Positions 49,372 through 61,464 of a stretch of 64,000 nucleotides of DNA are shown piece after piece (position 1 is the first letter of the stretch; each line of letters starts with the position of its first letter). The notes under the pieces were generated by a model. It saw only the letters and a list, made by a program, of their open reading frames with translations, had not been told where the DNA came from and ran no database searches. Position numbers and translations under genes: made by a program. The stretch spans positions 21,341-85,340 of the forward strand of contig JASANG010000308.1 of the NCBI GenBank assembly GCA_030248215.1. Reading direction: 5' to 3'. The DNA comes from Enoplolaimus lenunculus. Its lineage: Eukaryota > Nematoda > Enoplea > Enoplida > Thoracostomopsidae.

Positions 49372-50266
49372 AGAAAAAATGCTCAGTACTTGAGCAACAA
49401 GGGATATGTTTCAAATTCCTATTAAAAGTATGGTAAACTAGATCAGCACATTCGTTTGATGTAACCTGGAAAACTATTAAGAAACAATAGCTTACAAAAT
49501 CATGTTAACTATTAATTTTTCTGAATCATCTTGCGGACAGCAAATCTATTTCTAACTTTAAAGTTTTTGACAGGATTTGTTAGGAACTTTCAGAAATTTC
49601 TTTAGGGTCGCAGAGACATGGCTGAGGTATACCGCTCTTTGAGTTTGCCAGATTAATCGATGTTGCCAGAATACGGTGCGATTTGTGAGCTTCTATAGAC
49701 GTGACTATGCAGTGAAACAGATAACTTGGGTGGGAAATGCGCATTTATAGAATTTGTCACTAAGGTAAAAAATCGAGTAAACTCAAAAGTCACTTATAAG
49801 TGGAGTCTTTTTTAAAGCATCAATTGCGATTCGTTTTGTGACTTCTGTTTAAGAAAGTATCTAACAAAATTGGTCATCAGGACTTTAACACAGCCATTAT
49901 GTCGCCACACAATGCTCTTATGAAATTCAATTATCTATGGTAATACAAAGCCATAGGTAAATTTAGTACGTTCTTGTAGAGAACTTCAATATACATTCAT
50001 GGATTCCAAGCTAAATCTGTCTGCATTTCAGAAATTATTTTGTTTTGCATTCAAGAAAAGCATCTGTTTCTTAAAAAAGAAAATTACAGAAATTTTGCTG
50101 TCCGCAATATGTTTCAGAAAAATTAATAGTTAACATGATTTTGGAAGCTATTGTTTCTTAATACTTTTCCAGGTTACATCAAACGAATGTGCTGATCTAG
50201 TTTACCATACTTTTAATAGGAATTTGAAACATATCCCTTGTTGCTCAAGTGCTGAGTATTTTTTCT
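49372..50266. mobile_element. Long inverted repeat, 174-bp arms with 547-bp spacer
   Basis: The left arm (49372-49545) and right arm (50093-50266) are inverted copies, about 95% identical by eye, for example CTAGATCAGCACATTCGTTT and AAACGAATGTGCTGATCTAG. The spacer holds no recognisable gene. It may be a foldback transposon. Confidence 0.85.
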
Positions 50267-50409
50267 AGTTTCAACCGCTTTACCATGCAGCTGCTTTAAT
50301 CCATCAATCCAGGTTATGAAAAATGAGGGGACTGATTAAACTAAATACTGAGTTTAAACAGATCGCTTTGTTGAAAGAAACCATTATCATGGCAACAAGC
50401 GCCTAATCA

Positions 50410-53400
50410 AAGTGTTTGTATGACACCAAGAGCTGGGGCGAAGCAAACGATGGGGGTGACATCTTTCGTTGCGACGAAGCTAACCGTTTGTGTGAAACCA
50501 ACCCTTGGGCTGAAACCGACCGTTGGAGTGAAACTAACCGTTGGGATGAAACCAACCGCTGGGGCGGAATTAACCGCTAGGGTGCAATTAACCGCTGGAG
50601 TGAAACCAACCGCTGGGGTGAAACTATCAGTTGTGGTGCAACTAACCGTGGGGCGAAACCAACCGTTGGGGTGAAACCGATCGTTGGGTGAAACCAACCG
50701 TTAGGGTGAAACCGACCGTTGGGATGAAACCAACCGTTGGGGTGAAACCAACCGATGGGGTGAAACCAACCGTTGGGGTGAAACCGACTGTTGGGGCGAA
50801 ACCAACCGTTGGGGTGAAACCAGCCGTTGGTGTGAAACCAACCGTTGGGGTGAAACCAACCGTGGGAGTGAAACCAACCGTTAGGGCAAAACCAACCGTT
50901 GGGGTGAAGCGAACCGTTGGGGTGAAACCAACAGTTGGGGCAAAACCAACCGTTGGGGTGAAACCAACCGTTGGGGTGAAACCGACAGCTGGGGTGAAAC
51001 CAACCATTAGGATGAAACCAACCGATGGGGTGAAACCAATCGTTAGGGTGAAACCAACCGATGGGGTGAAACCAATCGTTGGGGTGAAACCAATCGTTGG
51101 GGTGAAATCAACCGTTAGGGTGAAACCAAACGATGGGGCGAAACCAATCGTTGGGAACTAATCGTTTGGGTCAAACCAACCGTTGGGGTGAAACCAACCG
51201 TTGGGGTGAAGCCGACTGTTGGGGTGAAACCAACCGTTGGGGTGAAACCAACCGTTGGGGTGAAACCAACTGTTGGGGTGAAACGAACCGTTGGGGTGAA
51301 ACCAACCGTTGGGGCAAAACCAACCGTTGGGGTGAAACCAACCGTTGGGGTGAAACCAGACTGTTGGGGTGAAACCAACTATTAGAGTGAAACCAACCAA
51401 TGGGATGAAACCAATCGTTACGGTGAAACCAATCGATGAGGTGAAACCAATCGTTGGGGTGAAACCAATCGTTGGGGTGAAATCAACCGTTAGGGTGAAA
51501 CCAGCCGATGGGGCGAAACCAATCGTTGGGGTGAAACCAATTGTTGTGGTGAAACCAACTGTCGGGGTGATGCCAACCTTTTGGGGTAAAACCAACCGTT
51601 GGAGTGAAACCAACCATTGAGGTGAATCCAACCGTTGGGGTGAAGCCAGCGGTTGTTGGTGAAACGAACCGTTGGGGCAAAACCAACTGTTGGAGTGAAA
51701 CCAACGATTGGAGTGAAACCGACTGTTGTTGTGAAACCAACCGTTGGGGTAAAACCAACCGTAGGGGTGAAACCAACCGTTAGGGCAAAACCAACCATTT
51801 TGGTGAAGCCAACCGTTGGGGCAAAACCAAACGTTGGGGTGAAACCGACTGTTGGGGTGAAACCAACCGTTGGGCTGAAACCGACTGTTGGGGTGAAACC
51901 AACAGTTGGGGTAAAACCAACCGTTGGGGTGAAACCAACCGTTGGGGTGAAACCAACTGTCGGGGTGATACCAACCTTTTGGGGTAAAACCAACCGTTGG
52001 AGTGAAACCAACCATTGAGGTGAATCCAACCGTTGGGGTGAAGCCAGCGGTTGTTGGTGAAACGAACCGTTGGGGCAAAACCAACTGTTGGGGTGAAACC
52101 AACGATTGGAGTGAAACCGACTGTTGTTGTGAAACCAACCGTTGGGGTAAAACCAACCGTAGGGGTGAAACCAACCGTTAGGGCAAAACCAACCATTTTG
52201 GTGAAGCCAACCGTTGGGGCAAAACCAACCGTTGGGGTGAAACCGACTGTTGGGGTGAAACCAACCGTTGGGCTGAAACCGACTGTTGGGGTGAAACCAA
52301 CAGTTGGGGTAAAACCAACCGTTGGGGTGAAACCAACCGTTGGGGTGAAACCAACCGTTGGGGTGAAACCGACTGTTGGGGTGAAACCAACCGTTGGGGT
52401 AAAACCAACCGTTGGGGCGAAACCGACTGTTGGGGTGAAACCAACCGTTGGGGTAAAACCAACCATTGGGGTGAAACCAACCGTTGGGGAGAAACGAACC
52501 GTTGGGGTGAAACCAACCGTTGGGGCAAAACCAACCGTTGGGGTGAAACCAGCCGTTGGGGTGAAACCGACTGTTGGGGTGAAACCAACTATTAGAGTGA
52601 AACCAACCGATGGGATGAAACCAATCGTTACGGTGAAATCAACCGATGGGGTGAAACCAATCGTTGGGGTGAAACCAATCGTTGGGGTGAAATCAACCGT
52701 TAGGGTGAAACCAGCCGATGGGGCGAAACCAATCGTTGGGGTGAAACCAATTGTTGTGGTGAAACCAACTGTCGGGGTGATGCCAACCTTTTGGGGTAAA
52801 ACCAACCGTTTGAGTGAAACCAACCATTGAGGTGAATCCAACCGTTGGGGTGAAGCCAACGGTTGTTGGTGAAACGAACCGTTGGGGCAAAACCAACTGT
52901 TCGGGTGAAACCAACGATTGGAGTGAAACCGACTGTTGTTGTGAAACCAACCGTTGGGGTAAAACCAACTGTAGGGGTGAAACCAACCGTTAGGGCAAAA
53001 CCAACCGTTTTGGTGAAGCCAACCGTTGGGGTGAAACCGACTGTTGGGGTGAAACCAACCGTTGGGGTAAAACCAACCGTTGGGGTGAAACCAACCGTTG
53101 GGGAGAAACTAACCGTTGGGGTGAAACCAACCGTTGGGGAAAAACCAACCGTTGAGGTGAAACCATCCGTTGGGGTGAAACCAACCGTTAGGGCAAAACC
53201 AACCGCTGGGGTGAAACCAACCGTTGGGGTGAAACCGACTGTTGGGGTGAAACCAACCGTTGGGGTAAAACCAACCGTTGGGGTATGGGGTGAAACCGAC
53301 TGTTGGGGTGAAACCAACCGTTGGGGTAAAACCAACCACGGGGTGAAACCAACCGTTGGGGAGAAACTAACCGTTGGGGTGAAACCAACCGTTGGGGAAA

Positions 53401-53735
53401 AACCAACCGTTGGGGTGAAACCAACCGTTGGGGAAAAACCAACCGTTGGGGTGAAACCAACCGTTGGGGTATGGGGTAAAACCAACCGTTGGGGTATGGG
53501 GTAAAACCAACCGTTGGGGTGAAACCAACCGTTGGGGTATGGGGTGAAACCAACTGTTCGTGTGAAACCAACCGTTGGGGTGAAACCGACTGTTGAGGTG
53601 AAGCCAACCGTTGGGGCAAAACCAACCTTTGGGGTGAAACCAACCGTTGGGGTGAAACCAACCGCTGGGGTGAAACCAACCGTTGGGGTGAAACCGACTG
53701 TTAGGGTAAAACCATCCGTTGGGGTGAAACCGACT
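50410..53735. repeat. 3.3-kb minisatellite, 18-bp unit, with higher-order blocks
   Basis: About 185 copies of GTGAAACCAACCGTTGGG and variants. Blocks of several hundred bp that contain a GTTGTTGGTGAAACGAACCG marker repeat at about 51650, 52048 and 52860, so units also copy in groups. The 18-bp unit has no stop in five of six frames, which explains the long VKPTVG and GFTPTV readings on both strands; no promoter, splice or start evidence supports a gene. Confidence 0.95.
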
Positions 53736-54738
53736 ACCAGTATGCAAAATTTTAACGATAGCGGTCTGATATTACTTCAGTACCAACATGCGAACTAAAC
53801 TGAAAATACGCGCTTGAGATGCGCGAATCATATATATGAACACTATCGTGTTCATACAATTTCCTATTTTAATGTTTGAAAAATTTCATACCCATATTTC
53901 AGAAAAGTTTAAGAAATATGATTATGGAATTTAAGACATATATGTCTGGAGTCCATGCGTGTAAATTAGTCCTGGGTCCTGCGAAATACATTGGGCGAAT
54001 TAAAAAAATCAATGGACAGAAACCGAATCAATCAGGGGTACCTTTAAAGAGCAAAAATATTAGCCCGCCCTATTCGGTTAACTGCAGTACGACTATAATC
54101 GGACTAAAAAAGCTCGAAACCTCTCTTGTATCAGGGTAAACTGTTTTAGAGCATACCATGTTTGCATAAACCCAGCTGGAGCAGCGTAAAACAATTGTAT
54201 CTAAACCGCACTGCTCAATAAGTTTACAACCACAAATTTTACTAAAAAATAAATATTAAACCCGATCAAAACTGAATATGCTACCGAACAATTTCACCAA
54301 TACATAAATTCACAAAAAACAGTTTCATCTGTCACAGTCATGTTCAATGGGCTCCACGGCATCTTGCTACACAGAGAACCACAGTGTTCTCAGAATTCAT
54401 CCATCAAGCAAGCCGAAAACACAAAGTTAAGGCTTCAAGCATCTAAGTCTTACAATCTCCCACTAGACAGGCCCTACATGTGCAAGTCAAACAGTCCTCA
54501 ACAACAGAGTATCCCACGACTCCTTCCATACGAAGCGATTTCGAATATTTTCCGTCGACTTAAGCGAATCAAGTCCGCAACAAAGGGGCTGAAGCCATCG
54601 AAACGAGACATACACAGCTATCATCCAAGCGACTGTAATTGAGCACCACAAGTACTGCAGCGTACTGCTAAACCTGAAAAGAAAAAAAGTACCGTTATTT
54701 CTTTCTACGCTCTTTGAGTTAAGTTTCCGTGCAGTAGC
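53736..54738. other. Gap between minisatellite and POMT1 end
   Basis: Likely includes the 3' untranslated part of POMT1 on the - strand. A 100-codon open stretch on the + strand (54340-54642) starting MFNGLHGILL has no recognised family and no supporting signals. Confidence 0.4.
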
Positions 54739-54841
54739 TTAGGCCTTTGAATGCGCGATGCGAAATGCAGCCGATACGGCCGTGCTCAAAACATAACCCA
54801 GAACTTGCACTTGGCATCTTGCCGTATAAGAACCTATCATA
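54739..54841 (-). CDS. POMT1: Tentative last exon of POMT1
   Basis: After a weak acceptor (CAATCATCAG), a phase-correct frame codes [20 protein letters not shown] and a stop. It could be the last helix (SALVVAWYSSACHV in human). It lacks the PLTYG...W end of vertebrate POMT1. Otherwise the protein ends inside the previous exon. Confidence 0.45.
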
Positions 54842-57800
54842 CTGATGATTGGTTCTACGCACTATTGAAAAAAAGGCTTAAACTTTCAATTAAAAATATA
54901 AACATACTTTTTTAGAATGATATGTACCAAATAGGCAAATGCAACAGCTGTTAGCACTTGATATACCAAAGCTGGTATATAGTGAAACAAAAACAACGGC
55001 TGAGAACCAGAATACGAAAAATATGGTAAATAATTGAGCAGAAATAACATTAGCAGATATCGAAATACCAGTAGCCACAAATTCCATTCGTCTGAAATAA
55101 AATAAAAAATATAAATACGGCATACATATTAAAAACAAAAAATTTACTATCAATTTAAGCGTATACAATACTTACTTTCTGGTAAACAAATATCCGCATG
55201 CCGCAGTAACCACGCAGTGCCCATACATACGCAAAACAGCGCTGTTAGAATTAACGAGCCATACGCCAGTACAGGGTTACATACCAGGTGAATTTGTTTC
55301 TGAAACATTAAAAAAGTGTTCTTGTACTTGTTTTGAAATTTTGCCGATGCCGATTTTTGTTTTGAAACTTTCTTGATACCAAAGTAATGGCGATTCCGAT
55401 TTTATGATGTTTGAAGAGCCGTTAGCATGACTATAAGACGTCATTACATACGTGACTACTAGAGCCTTAGCAACCATAAACGAATATAATTTTATGAGAA
55501 CAGTTAATGTTATCATTTTTTACAAACATAAGAGCAAGACCAACACACTTTCATGATAAGATGCACTAATATACGCAAGTGAAACTGAATACATTCCAAC
55601 TCGCTGGTAAGTGCAAAAAGTACCTTGAAAGAATCGGCTATTTTTTCAGTCCTGATACTCCCGAAAAGTGCCAATTATAATTCATTTTCTCTGCCAATTA
55701 ATCGGCACATTCCAACATAGGACAGAAAAAACAACAAAAATATTGCCGAAAGGCCCTCATCTTATTACTACTGGCAAGTCACATTTGTAGAAAAACTAAC
55801 TCTCACTGTTTCATTCATTTACAACCTGCACACAGGCCAGTTTTCAAAACTTTCATTGACTAATCACGCTACTTACCCACTCCTTGATATTCTGCGATGC
55901 ATAATAGACCATGGTACAGTCAATGGTTAACCAATCACTCGGGCCACATTCAAACAAATGGCCTTCATATGCTTCGCTTTCGCCAGCCAATATTTTTGCA
56001 TGAAGTTCCCAAAACTGATGCCAAAAGTTATATCCCGAATCTTGCAACAATTTATTTTGAGAATATCGTGAACGTACGATACTGGCTATTATTTCATTTT
56101 GGTAGCTTTGCGCTGAAACGAATAAAATAAAGCAAACATCACACAATGCCGTAGTAAAAAATTGTGAAACCCTCCAATAGTACGCAATTAGGTCTTGTCT
56201 ATAGATTCATCATCTACTGGTTGGTTAGCGATGTTTTTGATTTTACCCTACTAGACCACAGTTTTGTTTTGATTATCGCAATATTTTTTTATTAATTTTC
56301 CTTTGATCGAAAAGTTACGTTTGTCGCAGAACATTCGAAACAAAAACTAGAAACAATAAAAGCAAAGATTTCTCTAGTAGATACAACAGAAACGGAAAAC
56401 GAAATTTCACCAGACAAGAATATTCGATTACGCTATGTAAGAACTAACCATTTTCAGCGATATGATGTTCTTCTAATATCCACTGGCTTGTTTTCGAATC
56501 TTTTTCGATCATCGAATTTTCTGTTTTGTCATAAACAGCTGCAACAACTTCAAACTGAAAATCACCCCATTCGGGCAGTCGCTTTCCAGAAACCTAAAAA
56601 AGAAACAATTCATTGAAACAACAATTTAATCCAAAACGACTTTAATCCTTCGCTTAAGTTCAGAACCTGACCTAAACCCTGCTTTAAAACCGAAGCGGCT
56701 GGCAAACTTTACAATGATACCAAAGTTAGATAATTTCTTGCTACAGTTAGGCATGGTTTACGAGAAACGATGTCTCTTATTCTGTAACCGCTCCGTAAAT
56801 GGGCTCAAACTTATAAACCAAAAAACATTATGCTCAATAACCTTAAGCGTTCCAGCGGAATTAGTATGTATGATCTGTAATGTCATACTATTTGGCTCAA
56901 CAGCTTTTGTCACATCGAATGGTTTTGGAGAATCAGCAATTATCTAAAACCACTTATATAATTCAAACAACAATAATAATAATAATGCAGAATCCACACC
57001 TATATCCGTAGAGGCAAACGACTCCTGCATATAGCAAGCAAACAAAACACGCTCATCATAACCAAAAGCAATGGTCTTCCCTTATCGAAACACACCTTAG
57101 TAGTTTCATTTACTCAAGTTTATAACCACGAATTCTCGTCATATTTTCAAAAGTAACCACGCCGTATTGACAAAAACAAACAAAAACACAATTTACTACA
57201 GTCCAATTCGTATCGCGATTCATAGATATTCCATGATCAATATAACAGCTCACTTCTTGACAATGAGGACTTAGCGGGGCACCCACATCATGACTGAAAA
57301 ACATAACAACTTTATACCAGTTGGAGACAAACCGTGTATCTTGTCTTTGTACAACCAACTCCACACTCGCTGTGTATATTTCGATTCAAAAACTCCCTAA
57401 AACTGAACACTGTGGAATCATGCTCTATGCTGCTTGCGGTGCGGCAGACCTCGTCAACGGCTGATTACAACTGTTGACTAGCAAATACATAAGAGTTCGT
57501 TTATTCTTGAGATATTACAATAACGATGGTAATTAATTTCCACAAAAAATATAATATTGGATCTACTCAAAAATATTAACCTGTTTAAAAACAAGTGTGT
57601 CACGCCATGTTTCAAGTGTATCACATCTCCTGTCTTCATATAAGTTCTGTCAACGTAACATTCACTAAAACAAAAACATACGCCAATACACAGAATATGA
57701 CATAAACTATCAGATAATAATCAAACGGCGTTTTTCAATTGTATTTGTATGTAGCACGTAATAGCTGTCACACGTTTTACAATATGGGCAGCAAAGTCCA

Positions 57801-60800
57801 CACAAGCTACAACAGCTAATTCATCAATCACTCTTCCACAACAACTTAAGCCCTTAAATAAATATTTCAAAAATCTTCAAACAAAACATTACCGTTTCCC
57901 GTTCACCGATTCAAGTATCCACCAGTTGTTCACATGTCTTTCACGTGTACACGCAACTTGTTGTTGATGAGACGATCCCCGGCTATCGTTATAGCGCACA
58001 GGATATAATCGATGTGAACTAGTCAGCCAACAGGGACCTTCACCAATGTTCTTTTGTGTCGCATAAATACTTTTGCGAACGTAATTTTCATAAGCGTTGC
58101 GTATTGTAAATCGTGAGCCGCACGTTACAAACGTCGGAGTAGAACTGGCCAGTTTTTCAACTGTGCTATTTCCCTGCAATAATTACATCAAAATACTACA
58201 GTAATCGTATACTATCGATAATTTACAAGTACCATTGAAAAAATTTAAAACTATGTCAAAATCAGTTAGATACCTTGCAGTTTCTGTTGACAACGCCCAA
58301 AGAGACACATCCTAATTAATGTTTAATCCTTGGTCTACTACTGCGTTTGATTTTGCTATGCTGAAAAAAGTGAAGAACAATGTACATTAAAGCATAAAAT
58401 CTATATAGCTAAATATTAGCAAGCAAATTTATTTGCTTCAAAACCACTGATTCGTCAAGCAAAATCTTACTTTAAAGCTAGCTTGAAACGCTCTTGAAAA
58501 CATTGCAGACTGAGGTCCAACCTGATTCAACCATGTCAAATGAAAGTAAAACGAGCCAACATAAACGGCGGTAGGAATACAAACCAGGCATATTAACTGC
58601 CACACGAAATGCAGTGTGATCAATTTCTGAAACCAAATATGGCAAAACCATCGTCGACCTAAAATCTACCTGATTAAATATCAGTTCTCAAGGCAGTGGT
58701 ATACAAAATCACCTGTACTTGCCATAAACGTTGAGTCGAATCAATGTTTGCTATTTGATATATTGTGATGTAAAAATGACTACATATACATGTTTTATAA
58801 AATTTCTCTATGACCGAAACATCAGTCTTCCGGTCTTCCCGACGCAAATAGAAAAGTAAAGATTGCATTACAAGTTTAGCCCTAGTAAATCAAGCGTTAG
58901 CCCCGGTCCCGGTGCCAGGCCACGGGGATTTTCAAGTATAACCATTTTTTTACGTTATAAACCAGTTTTGTTTTCTGTATACACGAAATTATAACTACAA
59001 AAAATAGATGAAACGATGCCCAAATCACGTATTGTGTGCGTGTCAGCTTTATTAACAACCATACATCGGCAAACTATAATATACCACACGACATGGTTAG
59101 ACATAAAATTCACAAGTTTTTGAAACTTCAAAAATCAGTGTAAGTTTAAGATAGAGTACAAGTACAACCATTACCATAACGGCTGTTCTATCACCCAGAC
59201 GATTCCACGAGTCGTACAGGACATTAACCATTATAACAAGCCACGAGTACAGCGTTGCATATTTCATCCTACGACATAAATACCAATATTTTAATATATT
59301 GAGTCTAAACCTGTAAATATAAAATCGACACTTAATAAAATATAAATTTTATTTCAAATCAAAATCTTTAAGAAACACTCACCAAACAAAGTCAATCAAA
59401 ACAACAGTTTAAATTCATAATTTTAAAAAATAAACTCACGATAGAGCAAATCCTATCAATAATCCACAGGCCGCGATAATAGACATATTGCATCTCCGAT
59501 TTGCAGCCCTACATACTAATAACAAATAAATCACACAACACAGACTAACTGAAAAATATTACAAAAACGAAACAACATTACAACATGGTTAATAACAGTA
59601 AATCAAAGTAAATATAATATGATACGGAGCCCTTCACAAAAATTTAGATGGAGTTGAGGTATGGGCAAAATACTGTATAATTGCATGCTAACTTAGAAGC
59701 TTGCCATATTATTACTTACTTACATTTCATTTGAATAAACTAGCGCCAGCAAAACCGAACCGAACAGACACAAATACCACAGCGAATCTTGAGTTGCTAT
59801 TCGAGAATGCGTTAGGTACCCGTTTTCTAAATTAGACATATAACAAAAACGAAATTAAATTTTTAAAATTTGTTATTTGTGCGTTGATTTCAAACATTCG
59901 TTTGGTAGTGATAGGGATACCAAATTTGCTAAACAGTTGTTACTGACCAAAAATATAAAAAAATAGGTACAACAGCTAAATACTTTCAAAATATCACGAT
60001 TTTCTGTTTTTATATTTTAAAATCATCCTTTAAGTCGAAACTTCTGTCCACCAGCTAATCTCGTCGAAGCCAATAAAACAAAAACTACAAATTTATTTAC
60101 GTCCATTACTGGAAACTTACCAAACAAAACGCAGAAACCCGCAATTAAAGCATATATTGACCCACCGCGAAACAGTCTAATGAACGTAGATATAATTAAA
60201 TATGGCACTGCTGTTGCTACAATTGTTGCCAAAACGCGTAGGCCATAATACGGATAACCATCAGGATATTGCTGACCAATTGCAGTTATATCTGAGGCAT
60301 TTCCCACTGCAGATTCGTTCGAAAGAAGTATAGCTGAAAGTTAACATTTTTATCAGTAAAAATAAAGCAAACAGTACAACGCACGGAACACGACAAGAAA
60401 TTACTGCTGTTAGTGTGTCCCAATATGTATTTCTTGCTTAACTATTAAACCAACAACAACTGCGTTGCACCCAATGCAGCCTGAGATAAAGACTATGCAT
60501 TCTGAACGACTACAGCACAAAAACAAGAGTTAAAAAGTAAATGCACAGCGGTTTACCGTTACCGGTATAATATCCAACAATTTTTGACAGCGGCGGTTGT
60601 GAATCATAGAAGAAAACCCGACAATTGTAGAATACGGCTGACTGCAAAGCAATTAATTCATCAAACCTGCAACGACTAACGAAATGTAACAACAAAACTT
60701 TACTTGGAGAGCGCCAGTTAAGGTACGACTGATCGGGACTTTCAGATCTTTTTATCTGTCACTTAGAAAAGCAGGTGCAGGGTGGCTTCGAACTAGCGGC

Positions 60801-61464
60801 TTCTAATCACTAAGCAGACGATCTTCTAGGGATGTTGCGGATGGGGATGTTTCAAAATTTGCGGACATGAATGCTATTTTCTTTTCAAATTTTCCTTTAC
60901 AAGGTTTCACACTTGCTCCTCATGAGTTCACACGTTTTAATGCACAAGCAAAAATGAGTTTGAATTACGTACTTACAAAGAACAGTCGCTTAAGTGGTTT
61001 AATGACTGGGTCCAAGTGCGGCATCCGTAATGTCACGCAAACACTTTGGATACCTTAAGCCATGGAGGGGAGACTTGGTAGTTACGTTCCGATATTATTG
61101 CGATATTTGAATGCCATTTACTATTAGATTTGAATTAATTATCCGGCTCCGGCATTTTTGGTATCCGGTTTCGTACGCTGATAGGAGCCGGGACTTCATT
61201 TAAGCAACAGGACGTCAACCATATGTGGACCGTATGCTGCCGGCTCGCATACAACAAAATCTGCCATATTGCATATGCAGCAGGAAAAGTTATTCTCACA
61301 TGCTTATTAGTCAATTAATTGGCACTAATGCAAAGTTTAGTGAATGAAAATATGTACGTATATAATACTTACACAACTTCTTTAGGGCGTTGCAAATTCT
61401 GAATGTTGTACCATACCGAGACTCCAAAGACGACAGGCAAACACCTCGCGAGCCATTTTGTCAT
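54739..61464 (-). CDS. POMT1: Protein O-mannosyltransferase 1 (dolichyl-phosphate-mannose protein mannosyltransferase), gene level
   Basis: An ER membrane enzyme that moves mannose from dolichyl phosphate to Ser/Thr; in animals it works as a POMT1-POMT2 complex. Sixteen exons in matching phase (61464-61373, 60666-60563, 60333-60121, 59826-59724, 59508-59440, 59268-59175, 58626-58471, 58173-57893, 57664-57581, 57293-57197, 56943-56842, 56593-56449, 56112-55877, 55299-55176, 55091-54908 and tentatively 54841-54739) give about 727 residues; human POMT1 has 747. Landmarks are the catalytic-loop pair in [43 protein letters not shown], three MIR repeats ([47 protein letters not shown]) and NYLPYFS...[22 protein letters not shown] is close to the POMT1 rather than the POMT2 sequence. 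Confidence 0.94.
54908..55091 (-). CDS. POMT1: POMT1 exon 15, NYLPYF and HYIPAL motifs
   Basis: The acceptor is TTATTTCAG. It codes [20 protein letters not shown] and [11 protein letters not shown]. The frame runs into a stop at 54886, but a GTATGT donor at 54907 would continue to the tentative last exon. Confidence 0.88.
55176..55299 (-). CDS. POMT1: POMT1 exon 14
   Basis: The acceptor is AATGTTTCAG and the donor GTAAGT. It codes [20 protein letters not shown] and another helix; QIHLLGN is the vertebrate counterpart. Confidence 0.9.
55877..56112 (-). CDS. POMT1: POMT1 exon 13
   Basis: The acceptor is CGTTTCAG and the donor GTAAGT. It codes [16 protein letters not shown] and [16 protein letters not shown], matching the FxELxxxM and PLEWVTLDTNIAYW stretches. 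Confidence 0.9.
56449..56593 (-). CDS. POMT1: POMT1 exon 12, third MIR repeat, second half
   Basis: The acceptor is CTTTTTTAG and the donor GTTAGT. It codes [20 protein letters not shown] and SQWILEEHH. Confidence 0.92.
56842..56943 (-). CDS. POMT1: POMT1 exon 11, third MIR repeat, first half
   Basis: The acceptor is GGTTTTAG and the donor GTTATT, 34 codons, phase 0-0. It codes [15 protein letters not shown], the equivalent of VRFVHVNTSAVLK. Found from phase and motif; sequence is weakly conserved before it. Confidence 0.8.
57197..57293 (-). CDS. POMT1: POMT1 exon 10, second MIR repeat, second half
   Basis: The acceptor is TTTTTCAG and the donor GTAAAT. It codes [20 protein letters not shown] and DTNWTV, closely matching vertebrate POMT1. 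Confidence 0.93.
57581..57664 (-). CDS. POMT1: POMT1 exon 9, second MIR repeat, first half
   Basis: The acceptor is TTTTAG and the donor GTTAAT. It codes [18 protein letters not shown], equivalent to HGDMVQLVHGMTTRSLN. Confidence 0.85.
57893..58173 (-). CDS. POMT1: POMT1 exon 8, first MIR repeat
   Basis: The acceptor is ATTGCAG and the donor GTAATG. It codes [27 protein letters not shown] and [11 protein letters not shown], then VNNWWI, a near-invariant PMT MIR segment. Confidence 0.94.
58471..58626 (-). CDS. POMT1: POMT1 exon 7
   Basis: The acceptor is GGTTTCAG and the donor GTAAGA, 52 codons, phase 0-0. It codes [20 protein letters not shown] and [16 protein letters not shown], a diagnostic PMT stretch just before the MIR domain. 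Confidence 0.92.
59175..59268 (-). CDS. POMT1: POMT1 exon 6
   Basis: The acceptor is GTCGTAG and the donor GTAATG. It codes [20 protein letters not shown] and [11 protein letters not shown], fitting the KYMGVFTY...LLGD stretch of the family. Confidence 0.82.
59440..59508 (-). CDS. POMT1: POMT1 exon 5
   Basis: The acceptor is TATGTAG and the donor GTGAGT, 69 bases. It codes [20 protein letters not shown] and FALS, a membrane helix. Confidence 0.78.
59724..59826 (-). CDS. POMT1: POMT1 exon 4, ENxxxTxSR motif
   Basis: The acceptor is TAATTTAG and the donor GTAAGT. It codes [18 protein letters not shown] and a helix ([11 protein letters not shown]), equivalent to ENALITQSRLMLLES of vertebrate POMT1. 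Confidence 0.88.
60121..60333 (-). CDS. POMT1: POMT1 exon 3, luminal loop and helices
   Basis: The acceptor is CTTTCAG and the donor GTAAGT, phase 1 in and 1 out. It codes [20 protein letters not shown] and following hydrophobic helices. Confidence 0.88.
60563..60666 (-). CDS. POMT1: POMT1 exon 2, FDE and PPL motifs
   Basis: The acceptor is GTTGCAG and the donor GTAACG. It codes [14 protein letters not shown] and [18 protein letters not shown]. The Asp-Glu pair is the catalytic-loop signature of the PMT family. Confidence 0.9.
61373..61464 (-). CDS. POMT1: POMT1 exon 1, start codon and first helix
   Basis: ATG at 61464-61462 opens [20 protein letters not shown]; the exon ends with a GTAAGT donor in phase 2. 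With the first base of exon 2 it reads KEVVFDE, matching the AVVFDE of POMT1 proteins. The first helix is short compared with vertebrates. Confidence 0.8.

Noticed and set aside
50407-53747. Long open frames in the minisatellite on both strands
   Set aside because: They follow from an 18-bp unit without stops in five of six frames; there is no start, splice or family evidence. Kept only as a question in the findings.
54340-54642. 100-codon frame on the + strand between the minisatellite and POMT1
   Set aside because: No recognised family, no neighbouring exon signals, and it lies where the POMT1 3' untranslated region is expected.
58674-58868. 64-codon frame on the - strand between POMT1 exons 6 and 7
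   Set aside because: Exon 6 ends and exon 7 begins in phase 0 and their protein sequences join as in other POMT1 proteins, so no exon is needed here.
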